Shown in pieces: positions 26,638-36,246 of a DNA stretch of 64,000 nucleotides. Both the position numbers and the translations under genes were made by a program. The notes below the pieces were generated by a model, which was not told where the DNA came from, searched no databases, and was given only the letters and a program-made list of their open reading frames with translations. Position 1 is the stretch's first letter. Each line of letters begins with the position of its first letter. Source of the DNA: Hahellaceae bacterium (lineage in GTDB: Bacteria > Pseudomonadota > Gammaproteobacteria > Pseudomonadales > Oleiphilaceae). The stretch is taken from the NCBI GenBank assembly GCA_016716085.1, contig JADJWY010000005.1:496001-560000 (forward strand), written 5' to 3'.

Positions 26638-26998
26638 ATGAAAGTCACGTATAGAATTTGTGCTTTGGCGTTAATCAGTCTGTCCTGTTTGACAGTCCCT
26701 TCCTATGCCGTCGATGCGCTGGATGAATCCGGGCTCGATGAGCTTCATCTCGAAGGTTGGACGCGCCTGCCGCGGCCCCTCCCGAACGGCGGTGAGCGGC
26801 AGCGTGATGAAGCGGTCGATTAAAGACATTAAGGATCGCGAACAACGCGGCCAGGAGTTTGACTCTCCAAGTCTAAGGGTCAACCCCACCCCGGCGCCCA
26901 GCCTCCCCGAAACCCCCGCCAGCTACACCCGGGATGCGGGCATTTTTCAAATTGAGAACCGTGTTTCGGATGCTCAGGTGATTTCAGCGCCTCGATAA
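26638..26998 (+). pseudogene. Small exported protein, frameshifted, unknown
   Basis: Unrecognised. ATG 26638 (after GAGGAGG) opens a signal peptide ending in VPSYA and an acidic segment (VDALDESGLDELHLEGW). The frame ends at 26823, but the next frame over continues with coding-like sequence (SIKDIKDREQRGQEFDSPSL, then Pro-rich and RDAGIFQIENRVSDAQ) to a stop at 26998, two bases from the convergent gene. The switch lies around 26760-26800. The restored protein would be about 120 residues, periplasmic. Two missing bases or one extra would explain it. Confidence 0.55.
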
Positions 26999-26999
26999 A

Positions 27000-27404
27000 T
27001 TAACTCGCACGCAAAGCGATTAATCCACAGAGCTGTGCTTCCGTCTTGGCCAGCACCCAACCGTTCAGAATCACGGTTCGGCCTCTGCTGAAGTCATCGC
27101 GTATAAGTGCCTGAACATGGGTTCTGAATGACTGAATGTCTGAATGTTTATCGGCTTCCAACAAGGTATTCATTTCTTCCTGAACGCGTGAAAGCACCGC
27201 GTCTGCAGGAGTGAGTTTTAAGTAAACCTGCCCCAGCTCAATCGCGTGGTCTTTGTGGGTAAAAAACTGATCATACAGATCACCCTTGCTGTCAGCTGTC
27301 GAGGACAAAGATCCCCCACATCCAACAGGCAGCAGCAAAAAGGTCGAAACTAAAACTGTTCGGCCCAACATTTCACGCCGGGTTAGTCCCGATAACCGCT
27401 TCAT
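27000..27404 (-). CDS. Twin-arginine lipoprotein-like small subunit next to GMC oxidoreductase
   Basis: A 134-residue exported protein with TRREMLG, a twin-arginine-type motif, followed by a hydrophobic stretch and LPVGC, a possible lipobox. The mature part (YDQFFTHKDHAIELGQVYL and FSRGRTVILNGWVLAKTEAQL) resembles the small partner proteins encoded beside membrane-associated GMC/gluconate-dehydrogenase-type flavoproteins. It overlaps the 3' end of the oxidoreductase gene by four bases, so the two are co-translated. Likely role: export or anchoring partner of the flavoprotein, by inference. Confidence 0.72.
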   Translation of the reverse strand: MKRLSGLTRREMLGRTVLVSTFLLLPVGCGGSLSSTADSKGDLYDQFFTHKDHAIELGQVYLKLTPADAVLSRVQEEMNTLLEADKHSDIQSFRTHVQALIRDDFSRGRTVILNGWVLAKTEAQLCGLIALRAS

Positions 27405-28929
27405 ACCTGTACCGCCTTCAGATGATCCGCCAATCGTAATGCCAATGCCACGATGGTGAGGGTAGGGTTAGAAAAACCCGCCGTTGAAAACACCGAACTG
27501 CTGGCTACGTAGAGATTTTCTGTTCCATGACGCGGCAGTCTGCGTCGACCACGCCAGTCTTCGGATCGGCACTCATCCGAGTTGCGCCCATGTGGTGGAA
27601 ATCCCACTCCGAGTCTTCTGGCCAGTGCTCCTCGTCAGAGAGTAACCAACTTTTAAGTTGTACCCGGCCCATCCCCAGTTCACCCAGCGCCTCGGCAATG
27701 ATCAACATCGTCTGTTTTAAGGAGGTAAAATCCTGATGCGACAGTTTCCAATCCATCTCTATCTGAGGAACCCCGAACGTATCCATTTTATCGCTCAAAC
27801 GCAGACGACTGTCTGGTTTGGCAGATGATCCAACCGCACATGTAAGATAAATCAACAAAATCCTGCCCGGCCTCAGTTGAGGGGGCCCCACCCAGATCTC
27901 CGATTAGCGCCTGAATATGGGTCTCCAGGTCTTCACCTGACTTGATTTGTTTTAGCATGCGCCAGAGACCGTCAAAGCGAGTGGCGCGTTCGACAGTAAA
28001 CAAAACGGCATGATTCGGCAGCCCTTTTGACGCTGTACCGATTCATCCAAAGACAGCCCACCCCGATAAATGGGTTTGATGCCTGCAGGCTCCGTATGAA
28101 TTTGCGTCGCTGAGGACGCATCAAGCATTAGTCTGCCAACATCAACCCGGGGTGAAGCATAAAGTAGCGGGCCAACCTGATCATGGCTGTTACCAATCCC
28201 CTTACCGCCATTTGCAGACAGCAACAACCGAGGAACTTCAATCCCTCCGGCAGCCAAAACCACCTGCTTCGCCTGAATGGTCAAGTTTTTTCCCGACAGC
28301 GTTAACACGTTTACCTGGGTTACCGTTTGAGTCGCAGGGTCAGCGATGAGATCAACCACATTCGCATGGTAGTAAACATCAACGTTTGTTGCCTGGTTCA
28401 GCTCATCCCGATAAACCGTACCGAATCGGGTCGGCGGACTGCGCTTCCAAACCCGGGTGACAATTTTAGGGTGGGGATGATTTTTGTGAAAAAAAGCAGG
28501 TAAATTTTGCTGATTCTCCACTCCCGTATACGCAAAATCGCCAAGCTCACATACCTGTTGCGCCGCACGGTAATAGGGCTCCAACTCCTCATGTGTTATC
28601 GGCCAGCCACTTAAAGGAATCGACTCTCTTTTTTCGAAGTCAATTTCATCCAGTGGACGGCTCCAGCCCGACCAATGATTGGTCGTTCCGCCGAAAAATC
28701 GTAAGCGACCGACGTCCAGATCATAATAGTAACGCCCCTGAAGACCTCCTTTATTGAGGGACTGACTTTCGGTCTCGAATTCCGTGCCTCCACTTTCCAG
28801 CAGAACCACCTTCAAATGACTTCCGATCAATGCGCGCGCGATTGAAATTCCTGCAGCACCTGCACCCACAATACAAACATCCGCCGTTAGCGTCTCGCCT
28901 ACATCTGGCGAATTAGCGTCAAGCAACAT
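27401..28929 (-). pseudogene. GMC-family oxidoreductase, frameshifted
   Basis: A flavoprotein of about 510 residues once the frame is repaired; it would oxidise an alcohol or sugar with FAD. The N terminus holds the FAD dinucleotide motif VGAGAAGISIARAL and GTTNHWSGWSRPL; the middle has VVLAAGGIEVPRLLL; the C-terminal part has DFHHMGATRMS (conserved His region) and FSTAGFSNPTLTIVALALRLADH, as in GMC_oxred_C. Breaks lie near 28010, 27810-27840 and 27525; single-base repairs give QKGLPNHAVLFTVERATRFDG, NPDSRLRLSDKMD and DADCRVHGTENLYVASSSVF. The partner gene follows with a four-base overlap. Substrate cannot be read. Confidence 0.86.
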
Positions 28930-28938
28930 ACACGTCCT

Positions 28939-29710
28939 TTAACGAGGATTATTCAGTTGAAATACGTCTTTATAACTGGTGTAGACCGATGCAATCAGTA
29001 CCGGCAGCAGAATCAGCCAGCCTAACATGGCAGGCAAGGTTGCCAGCATCGCCGCCGGAAAACCACGCATCCGAAAACCAGAAATGGCACACTGTTCTTA
29101 AAGCAGGCGTTCAAGCTAAGCTTGCAGGCAGCCCAGGGAGCAACGTCATGGAGTGCCACCAGCCCCGGCGCGAACCATTGCGCCATGAGAATGGGCACCA
29201 GAAGCAATAATCCGATGACGACTACAAAGCCAAGACCCTGCAGGGTTACCAAGGGGTCCTGTCCTGCATGCATTCCACCCATTTGTAGAAACGCCCCACC
29301 GCCCATCAAGCCCACGATGACCGCCCAAAGAAAGTATAGCCCCAGAAAGATGAGTCCGAGCAGACTCAAAGGCCCGGCCTTTTGTTGAAAACCGGCAAAC
29401 AGATCGTTGAAAACCAGCTTTCTTTCAACATCCTGCCGCCGACAGGCCATCATCAGACCACCCGAAAAAACGGGGCGAGTATCGGAGCGATCATTGATAA
29501 CAGCGGAACGCTGGAAATGACTGCCATCAGGATCACGTAAATCAGAGACATGGCGATCCAAATACCAATATCTGCTTTGAAAAAGCCAAACGCATCCACC
29601 AGCCAATGCCAGCCGTTTGACGCAGGCCGCGCCGTCGCCGCACCCAGTTCAGGCCATACAGGTGGCTCTGACGAAGAGGGTAGCTTTGGAGAAGAATGAG
29701 GGTCTTGCAT
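28939..29710 (-). pseudogene. BPSS1780-type multi-pass membrane protein, frameshifted
   Basis: Repaired, this is a roughly 257-residue protein of the BPSS1780 family (unknown function), with a soluble N terminus (MQDPHSSPKLPSSSEPP), paired hydrophobic segments, MAQWFAPGLVALHDVAPWAA, a motif I associate with the family, and ending ILLPVLIASVYTSYKDVFQ. ATG 29710 follows AAGGAG. The first break is near 29460, where six T should be seven to read APFFSGGLMMACRRQ; the second is near 29060. The same-strand DMT-type transporter lies upstream; a 7-bp hairpin at 29777-29794 lies between them without a T tract. Confidence 0.74.
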
Positions 29711-29805
29711 AAAATGACTCCTTGTCCTGAATACTGATGCACCTAACATGGTAGCTTTTCGACAAGGTTCCGGCCACTTTTGCGTCGGCAAAAGCGGTAA
29801 TTCCC

Positions 29806-30677
29806 TTAGGGCCTCCTGGCTGGCAGCTGCGCGACAATCATTCCCGCCAACATGAATGCACAGCCGACGAGTGCGCGCAGATCAAGCGCCTGCTCCAACA
29901 GCCACCATCCTCCGATAGCAGCAAACACGCCCTCAAGACTTATAATGATTGCAGCCCGGGCCGCAGGCACCCGACTCTGCCCGAGTATTTGCAGCGTATA
30001 GGCAACGCCGACAGACATAATCCCCGTAAGCAATTGCGCCTGCAGCAGCCTGCATACCCGCCCAGCTCGGCGTTTCGAGTGACACCGCGACGATCAGGCT
30101 GAGCCCGCGCAGACCATATACTGAGAAAATGCCAGCCAAAGCACATGGCAGCGCCGGGTCAGATGCTCTATCAACAAAACGTGTCCAGCCCAACAAAACG
30201 CGCCCACTAACTGCAGCGTATCACCCCGTGACAGGACCAATCCCTCTCGGATGCTCAAGGCATAAAGTCCTGCCAGTGCCAGTAAAGCGCCCAACCAGAC
30301 CGTCAAAGATGTGCGATGGCCCAGAACCCGACCCATCAACGGAACCAGGATGACGTAGAGTCCTGTGATAAACCCCGCATTCGCTGCCGACGTAAACTGC
30401 AGGCCCACTTGCTGAAACGTCGCGCCGGCAAACAACAACAACCCCGCAAGCAACCCGCCGACAAGCTCTGGAGGCCAGTGTGAAAATGGAAGGGGCGCCG
30501 TCTGGTCAGGCGCGGGAGCTGCCGGTCGCCGAACCCGAATCAACAAGACCAAAGGCAATAGCGATAAAGCACCTAAGGCAAAACGGGCCGCATTAAACGT
30601 AAATGGCCCAACATGCTCCATGCCCTGACCTGAGCAACAAAGGCGAAACCCCAGATGGCCGCGGTTGTCACCAGCAT
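29806..30677 (-). pseudogene. EamA/DMT-superfamily transporter, frameshifted
   Basis: A ten-helix metabolite exporter of the drug/metabolite transporter superfamily. N-terminal TTAAIWGFAFVAQ, then VGPFTFNAARFALGALSLLPL, FQQVGLQFTSAANAGFITGLYV and GALLALAGLYAL (first EamA domain), and in other frames LQILGQSRVPAARAAIIISL with EGVFAAIGGWWLLEQ (second EamA domain). Breaks lie near 30620, 30110 and 30030. ATG 30677 is the best start in frame, though the frame continues upstream without a better one. Substrate unknown. Confidence 0.83.
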
Positions 30678-30841
30678 CCACTCAGCACCCACCCGGCACG
30701 ACACGTTCTCACCTCACTGAGCATCACTTAAAGGGATTAGCGCCTGCATCCTAGCATATCAATAGGAAAGACACTGCGCGCTTTTCGGCTCAACGCGACT
30801 TATGCTAGGTTTATGCTCAACACTTGCTTGAGGAGTCCCGT

Positions 30842-31776
30842 TTGCAAAATCATACGTCCAGACCTGCCAAGGTATTGGTTACCAGTGCCAGTGGGCTACT
30901 GGGCGCCCGGGTATGCCGGGAACTGCTTGATCAGGGTAACGAAGTCATTGCCTTGAGTCAGCAAACCCCTCTTCGAGAGGATCTTGCAACCTATCGTGTT
31001 CGTCTGGATTTGTGCGACAAGGATATGTTGGACAGCCTTTTCCAGCAGTTCCGACCGACGGCCGTCATTCATACGGCGGCACTGGCTGACCCGCAGCTCT
31101 GCGAAGAACAGCCGCTACTTTCCCGTCGTCTGAATGTCGAAGTCAGCCGTCAGATTGCGCAGCGCTGTCAGATTAACCAGATCCCAATGGTCTTTACGTC
31201 GACCGACCTGGTCTACGATGGCGAACGGGGCAATTACCTTGAATCAGACCCCGTTTCTCCCATTAATCGTTATGGAGAGCATAAAGCGGAAGCTGAGCGC
31301 GTCATTTTGGATGCCTGTCCAACGGCGGCGGTTTTTCGCCTGCCTTTACTGTATGGCGGAGGGCTTGTATGCCACCTCGCCAATGCACCAGTGGCTCAAA
31401 CAGTTAGAGGAAGGAAAGCGATTATTTGGCTTCAGCGACGAATTGCGTTCAAGTGTTGACTACCCAACAGCGGCGGCAGGCATTGTGAAACTCTATTTGG
31501 CGGCCAGGGCGAAGTGATTCATCTGGGTGGGATTGAAACCTTATCCCGATTGATTCTGATGCGTTCCATCGCTTCAGCCTTCGGGTATAATCCGCAGAAA
31601 ATCGAGGCCAAAGTCCAGGCCGACATGACCTTCCGGGCGGCCAGACCCGTGACGTCAGCCTGGACAGTCGCAAGGCGCGCGCGATGGGTTACAAAACGCC
31701 CATTTTGTCCGACGTCATGCAACGATTTGCTAAAAGCACGGATTTTTCCGATATACAACACAGTTTGAGGCCATAA
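30842..31776 (+). pseudogene. RmlD-like NAD(P)-dependent sugar reductase/epimerase, frameshifted
   Basis: An extended short-chain dehydrogenase like dTDP-4-dehydrorhamnose reductase. It has the Rossmann motif VTSASGLLGARV, IHTAALADPQLCE, FTSTDLVYDGE and the catalytic NRYGEHKAEAE (YxxxK). After 31370 the protein continues in other frames: GLYATSPMHQWLKQLEEGKR, DYPTAAAGIVKLYL, VIHLGGIETLSR and MGYKTPILSDVMQRFAKSTD, ending at TAA 31774-31776. Three or more single-base indels explain it. Start TTG 30842 is six bases after GAGGAG; a TTG at 30824 is in frame but lacks a site. The CBS gene begins one base after the stop. No other rhamnose gene is present, so the substrate is open. Confidence 0.82.
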
Positions 31777-31777
31777 C

Positions 31778-32206
31778 ATGCTGAAGCTAGAGGAAATGAT
31801 GAGTACACCGGTGGCAACGTTGACCCCGGAGAACTCAGTATTGGACGCAAAGCGTCTGATGGAAAAAAATGATATCCGCCATATTCCCATCGTTAATCAC
31901 AAGGAAAAGCTGGTCGGCATGTTTACCCGTACGGATCTGATGGCGGCGATGGATTCCAGCGTCTACCACCTGCCCGATGAACAGCAGGAAGCTCAGCAAG
32001 CTGAAATCCAGATCGCTGATGTGATGCGGACCAAGGTTGCCACCGCCAGTTTACACACCAGTTTGCGCGACGCAGCCGAGTTTCTGGTGACCCGCAAGTA
32101 TGGCTGCCTGCCGATCATTCACGAAGAACGCGTTGTTGGAATCGTGACAGAGGGCGACTTCGTCAAAGCCATGATCTTGTTGCTGGACAAGCTGGAGCAA
32201 GCCTGA
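31778..32206 (+). CDS. Two-CBS-domain protein
   Basis: A 142-residue stand-alone CBS pair (Bateman module). CBS1 runs from TPVATLTPENSVLDAKRLMEKNDIRHIPI to about residue 55; CBS2 starts at DVMRTKVATASLHTSLRDA and includes FLVTRKYGCLPIIHEERVVGIVTEGDF. Such modules bind adenine nucleotides and act as energy or ion sensors, but no partner is fused here. It sits one base after the RmlD-like gene, and its stop overlaps the efpL start (TGATG), so the three may be one transcript. Confidence 0.9.
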   Translation: MLKLEEMMSTPVATLTPENSVLDAKRLMEKNDIRHIPIVNHKEKLVGMFTRTDLMAAMDSSVYHLPDEQQEAQQAEIQIADVMRTKVATASLHTSLRDAAEFLVTRKYGCLPIIHEERVVGIVTEGDFVKAMILLLDKLEQA

Positions 32207-32775
32207 TGCCCAAGGCCGTTGATCTCAAAAAAGCCGATGTCGTTGATCGCAACGGCCAATTGCTGGTTATCAAGGAAATCGAAGTACATAGCCCCAGTGC
32301 ACGCGGTGCCGCGACACTGTATAAAGTCCGCTACAGCGATGTGCGGACAGGCCTGAAAGTAGAAGAGGCCTACAAAGGCGACGAAATCGTTCAAACGGTT
32401 TTATTGGAACGAAAGCCTGTGACGTTCTCGTATATTGACGGTGATGACTATATCTTCATGGATAACGAAGACTACACCCAGTATCCGATCAATAAAGAGG
32501 TGATCGAAGAGCAACTACTGTTCCTGACCGATGACATCAAAGGCTTGCAGATGTTAGTGGTGGATGACCAGATCATTGCATTGGAGCTACCGCAAACCGT
32601 TGAAATGGTCATCACTGAAACGGTTCCCGCCCTCAAGGCTGCATCAGCCAGTGCCCGAACCAAACCCGCCCACTTTGCAACGGGTCTGAGTATTCTGGTA
32701 CCGGAATACCTGGAACAGGGGCAAAAAGTCCGCATCCACACCGGCGAAAAGCGCTTTATGGGCCGGGCAGACTAA
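32206..32775 (+). CDS. efpL: Elongation factor P-like protein
   Basis: Formerly YeiP. It binds the ribosomal E site and relieves stalling at polyproline and related motifs, alongside EF-P. 189 residues in three domains: a KOW-like N-terminal domain, then two OB folds, ending VRIHTGEKRFMGRAD. The loop that carries a modified lysine in EF-P reads SPSARGA here, with Arg33 at the tip, the feature that separates EfpL from EF-P and makes post-translational modification unnecessary. Start ATG 32206 overlaps the CBS gene stop. Intact. Confidence 0.93.
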   Translation: MPKAVDLKKADVVDRNGQLLVIKEIEVHSPSARGAATLYKVRYSDVRTGLKVEEAYKGDEIVQTVLLERKPVTFSYIDGDDYIFMDNEDYTQYPINKEVIEEQLLFLTDDIKGLQMLVVDDQIIALELPQTVEMVITETVPALKAASASARTKPAHFATGLSILVPEYLEQGQKVRIHTGEKRFMGRAD

Positions 32776-32780
32776 TCCGT

Positions 32781-33078
32781 CTACCGGGACAAATAGCGGT
32801 TGCCGTTGTATTCCTGAAAATAATCGCCCAGCATCGGATGATCAATCTGGCTCCGATCCTGGGCCGATCTCAACTCTTTTTCAGACACATAGGCCACATG
32901 CTCCGCCCCATCTACGATGATTTGGTACCACGGTTTGTCCTTGGGGATCGTTTCGAGTCATCGCCCGATACCAGTCTTCAGATTGCATGAACATCTGATC
33001 AATACCGATTACCACACCTCTGAACTGCCCGGCACGCTGCTGAACAAAATCCCCAATCAGAAAACGACTTTTAACCAT
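32781..33078 (-). pseudogene. hspQ: Heat shock protein HspQ, frameshifted
   Basis: HspQ binds hemimethylated DNA (YccV-like fold) and acts as a specificity factor for Lon protease. ATG 33078 follows GGAGG. The first part reads FLIGDFVQQRAGQFRGVVIG and SEDWYRAM. Removing one C from a run of four C on the coding strand (near 32942) gives DPKDKPWYQIIVDG followed by EHVAYVSEKELRSAQDRS and a normal end at 32781, about 98 residues. This is one of the few breaks that looks like an extra base. It converges with efpL, five bases apart. Confidence 0.85.
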
Positions 33079-33115
33079 AGTTGAACGGCCTCCTTTAATG
33101 AAGTATAGCCGCTTT

Positions 33116-33738
33116 TCAGAATGCGCCAGTTTCAAGCAGAAGCGGCACCACAGATGCCACCAGGAGACATGCCATCACGACATTAAAACGCTTTATATTA
33201 CCGGCATTCTGTAAAAACGGCGCATGCCCTTGCCGAAAAACAACCACAGTGCCACGCAGGGTGAACCCCAAAGCATATAGGATCCGGCAATCTGCGTGAC
33301 CGTGGGCCATACCGATTCGCCCTGAGGAGCAAACATCGCGAGTGTCGCGATGGCCATGGTCCAGGCTTTGGGATTGATCCATTGAAACAGAACAGCCTGC
33401 CAATACCGCATGGGCCTTGCCGGAGTGTCGTCTTTTGGCTGCCTGTTTCCACCCGATCTCGTTTTGATCGAAAACCCAGCAAGACGCGCGGCCAGATACA
33501 AAGAGGAAACCAGCCCCGCAACCTTGATGCCCCAAAATACGCCCGGAAAAGCGGTTAATACCGCCTGAAATCCAAGCCCCACCGCCAATATGAGGAGAGG
33601 AAAACCGGTACAGATTCCGACAAAGTGAGGCAGCGAACGCCGGATGCCGTGATTCAAACCCGATGCCATGAGCATCAAATTATTAGGGCCAGGGGTTATC
33701 GTCATCACAACGACAAACAAAACCAAACGCTCGTCCAT
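33116..33738 (-). pseudogene. LysE/RhtB-family amino acid exporter, frameshifted near C terminus
   Basis: A six-helix exporter of amino acids or related metabolites. It has VVMTITPGPNNLMLMASGLN at the N terminus (the family's GPN motif), GICTGFPLLIL and LFQWINPKAWTMAI. The frame breaks near 33225: four T should be five, after which it continues LQNAGNIKRFNVVMACLLVASV to a stop at 33116, giving about 208 residues. Start ATG 33738 overlaps the stop of the DUF1127 gene (TGATG), so translation is coupled. Probably controlled through the site array at 34022-34089. Confidence 0.87.
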
Positions 33739-33974
33739 CACTCCCTCCAAAAAGGCTTTTCTGCCTCTTGGCAGGCATCTGCACGGGAAAGTCCAATATC
33801 CTGCAATGCCCGATCATCGAGTTGAGCCAGTTGTTGGCGCGTGCGGTAACGCTGCCTGGCTATTGCGAGCCAGCACCAGGCTTTGCGAAAAAAAAGCCGC
33901 ATTGAAGGCAGTGACCTGCCACTACGTTTCGCTAAGGTGTAACGAAGCGGAAAAATTTCGGTTCGGGTAGCCAT
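33738..33974 (-). CDS. DUF1127 domain protein
   Basis: A 78-residue basic protein. The C-terminal half, RTRQQLAQLDDRALQDIGLS followed by RADACQEAEKPFW, is a DUF1127 motif; related small proteins are known as Arg-rich regulators that bind RNA or modulate metabolism. The N-terminal part is a longer basic and aromatic extension. It is first in an operon with the LysE-type exporter (stop-start overlap). AGAGGAA precedes ATG 33974. Upstream lie three copies of an ACCGRTACAGA-type half-site. Confidence 0.85.
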   Translation of the reverse strand: MATRTEIFPLRYTLAKRSGRSLPSMRLFFRKAWCWLAIARQRYRTRQQLAQLDDRALQDIGLSRADACQEAEKPFWRE

Positions 33975-34021
33975 TCGGTGTTCCTCTTTGCATGGAACAC
34001 CATTCTAGGCAGTGCGAACAA

Positions 34022-34089
34022 ACCGATACAGATTCAATTTAATACGATCAAAACCGGTACAGAATAAACCAAAGCAGATCTGTACTGGT
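34022..34089. promoter_or_regulatory. Candidate MocR-type operator: two direct and one inverted half-site
   Basis: ACCGATACAGA at 34022-34032 and ACCGGTACAGA at 34053-34063 are direct repeats 31 bases apart (three helical turns). TCTGTACTGGT at 34079-34089 is the inverse of the same sequence with one mismatch. The cluster is 48-115 bases upstream of the DUF1127-lysE operon. Direct plus inverted half-sites at helical spacing are usual for dimeric MocR/GntR aminotransferase-like regulators; one such gene lies 7 kb away and has a related sequence before it. That this regulator binds here is inference. Confidence 0.6.
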
Positions 34090-34125
34090 GTTCCCATGAA
34101 AAACTGTGAGGGTCGTGCGAGCCCT

Positions 34126-34704
34126 TTAAGGTCTGCGCAACTCGCCACCGAGGGTGGTGCAGACAACAGGGTGGTGGTAATTGCGGACGATGTCCCGGCA
34201 AATGGCTACCGCGTTCGTCGGACAGTTCCTATCAGAAAACACACCCGACATAGACGTACACCCCTCCCGGAGTGCCTCGATCGTTTCGCTGGCACCGACC
34301 AGTAGCGTGTATTCCCGACATTGAGCGTATTGCTCAGTAAGGTTACAGGAAGCCGTCTGAATCTGAGCCCCCAGGGCAGGTATTTTGTGCCCCAGGGTGC
34401 GACCTCGCATGACCTTGAGATAATCCCGACACTCGGCGGACTGTTGATTGAGGTTGCAGGACGCTTCGACCTCGCAGCGTGTCACTGCAGTGTTCTCCAG
34501 GCCTGAATCGACTTGTCGGCAGTCCTGCGACAGTACAGTGACCTCCCCCGGATAGCAGGCATCACGCACCTCGGATAAGGCGAGCTTCACCGCTTCAGTT
34601 TTCTTGGAGGCGGTATGCCCCCCTTGCAGGATCGCCGACTCACAGCCGGCATAAACACGGGAAGCAACACTGAGCAACACGATCACACCCAATACTGTTT
34701 TCAT
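34126..34704 (-). CDS. Secreted cysteine-rich protein of unknown function
   Basis: 192 residues with a signal peptide (LGVIVLLSVASRVYAG). The mature protein has eleven or so Cys, several in CxxY and CNLxQQxAxCRxY arrangements: CNLNQQSAECRDY and CNLTEQYAQCREY form an internal repeat, suggesting a duplicated disulfide-bonded module. No family recognised. Start ATG 34704 is one base after the stop of the lectin-metallophosphatase gene, so it is the second gene of that operon and probably acts at the same place in the envelope. Intact while its neighbours are broken. Confidence 0.65.
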   Translation of the reverse strand: MKTVLGVIVLLSVASRVYAGCESAILQGGHTASKKTEAVKLALSEVRDACYPGEVTVLSQDCRQVDSGLENTAVTRCEVEASCNLNQQSAECRDYLKVMRGRTLGHKIPALGAQIQTASCNLTEQYAQCREYTLLVGASETIEALREGCTSMSGVFSDRNCPTNAVAICRDIVRNYHHPVVCTTLGGELRRP

Positions 34705-34705
34705 C

Positions 34706-35990
34706 TCAATATCCCTTTGTCACCGTAAACTGATCGATGATCTGACCTTTAATATTCTTGAAGTAGAAATCCGCCCGATCCGTATAAAAGGTGCCAAACA
34801 ACGCGCCATAGGTCGCCCCTTGCGTCGAGGTGTAGATTTTCGCCCACCAGCTGCCGCTTCGTTCCTGGTCCCTGGCTTCAATTCCCCCCAGCCCAGAGAC
34901 AAAGGCGAAGGTCTTGCCCGGGCTGACCGAAAAGCTTGAGGCGGTACTGGCCACTGTTTTGTTGGTCATATTGCTCAGCAAATGCGTTCGGGAATACGAA
35001 TGCTCATGCCCGGTTGAAATAATCGCGCCTTTTTGACGGCAGGTCTCATAGGCCGTCCAGCCCACCTCGTCGGTCTTGCCGCCGACTTGCATATCGCGTT
35101 GGTTCTTGTGCCAGGCACAGATACGCCAGCGCCGGCTGGTGAATTGTTCAGACTGTTCGCAATATAGGTCTCATGATCTGAACGGCTACCGCTCGATCCG
35201 ATCGCTGACATCACGAAGTAAAGATGTTTGAAACGACAGGTCATTTTTTCCGCATAGGCACCTGAACACTGAACGGCAGACTGGCGACTCAGGCGAGCCT
35301 GTCCAAATGAGCGGATATCGCCAAAATTGCTGTCGCCATAATCATGATTTCCGGCCACAACGATGGCGGGATCACTGGCACCCAGCGTATTACGTACTCT
35401 GGCATCCCAATCATCATCCTGGCTGCGGTTGTAGGAGGTATCCCCCGCCACCACTGTCAGCTGCGCCTTCTCTGCCTTGATCAGGTTCAGCACACTCTGG
35501 AAATTCGTACCGGCGCCAGTGTCTCCGATAAAGGCGACCTTAACGGCTTCTCCCGTACCGGGAGTCCCGCCGCCGCCCCCACCCGCCTTGGCAGTATTGG
35601 TTGACCAGACGGCAGCGTTCGCCGCCGTATAGAGAACAAAGTTGCCATCGTCCTGCATCACAGCCTTGATCGCACTTTTCCCATTCGTTTTGCTCGACCA
35701 AACCGCCGATCCGCTGGCGGTATACAACACCAGATTTCCATCACCCTGCATGTTCAGCCGTACGCCGCCCTTGCCATTCGTGGCACTGGCTCAAAGTGCA
35801 GAACCCGATGCATTTCTCAATACCAGATTGCCATCGCCCTGCAAAATAAAGCGATAGCTCCCGTTCGAGAGATCAATGATTCGTTAGCATTCAGACGTTC
35901 TCCTGCAAGCAACGCGTCCTTCGCCAGGGCGACACTTGAAAGAAGCACGAGGGTCAAAGACAGTAGTCCGCGACAGAACAAAGACAGCAT
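34706..35990 (-). pseudogene. Bulb-lectin plus calcineurin-like metallophosphatase, frameshifted with one premature stop
   Basis: Repaired, about 425 residues: signal peptide (LLSLTLVLLSSVALA), a bulb-type (GNA-like) lectin domain with QGDGNLVLRN, QGDGNLVLYT and QDDGNFVLYT, a Gly-rich linker, then a purple-acid-phosphatase-like domain with all metal-site motifs: GDTGAG, GDTSYNRSQDDDW, GNHDYGD, CAWHKNQ and GHEHSYSRTH. Breaks: frameshift near 35870, TGA in place of Trp at 35791-35793 (minus strand), frameshift near 35125. The catalytic part is complete. Predicted to bind mannose-type glycans and hydrolyse phosphoesters outside the cell. Confidence 0.8.
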
Positions 35991-36246
35991 GTAATCACCG
36001 TTTTTTATTAGGTTTGGCGGGAAAAGGCGTAAGCGGCAAAACGCAACGATACCCCAGACTAGTTGATCAGAATTGGCGGTTATCCGACATGAATTTTCTG
36101 CGCATCGCTCAGAAACTGTGCCGTTCTGCGCAAATCCTATCACATCATCAATTCCTTCATGTTCCTCGGCTAGCCGTTGTGGTGAAGTGCGACCCAGCCC
36201 TGACAGGCTCACATAAACAACAAAACCAACCCTCAGGAATGCCAGT

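Noticed and set aside
35791..35793. TGA read as selenocysteine in the lectin gene
   Set aside because: The paralogues have Trp at the position, no SECIS-like hairpin follows, and the residue is not redox-active in this fold.
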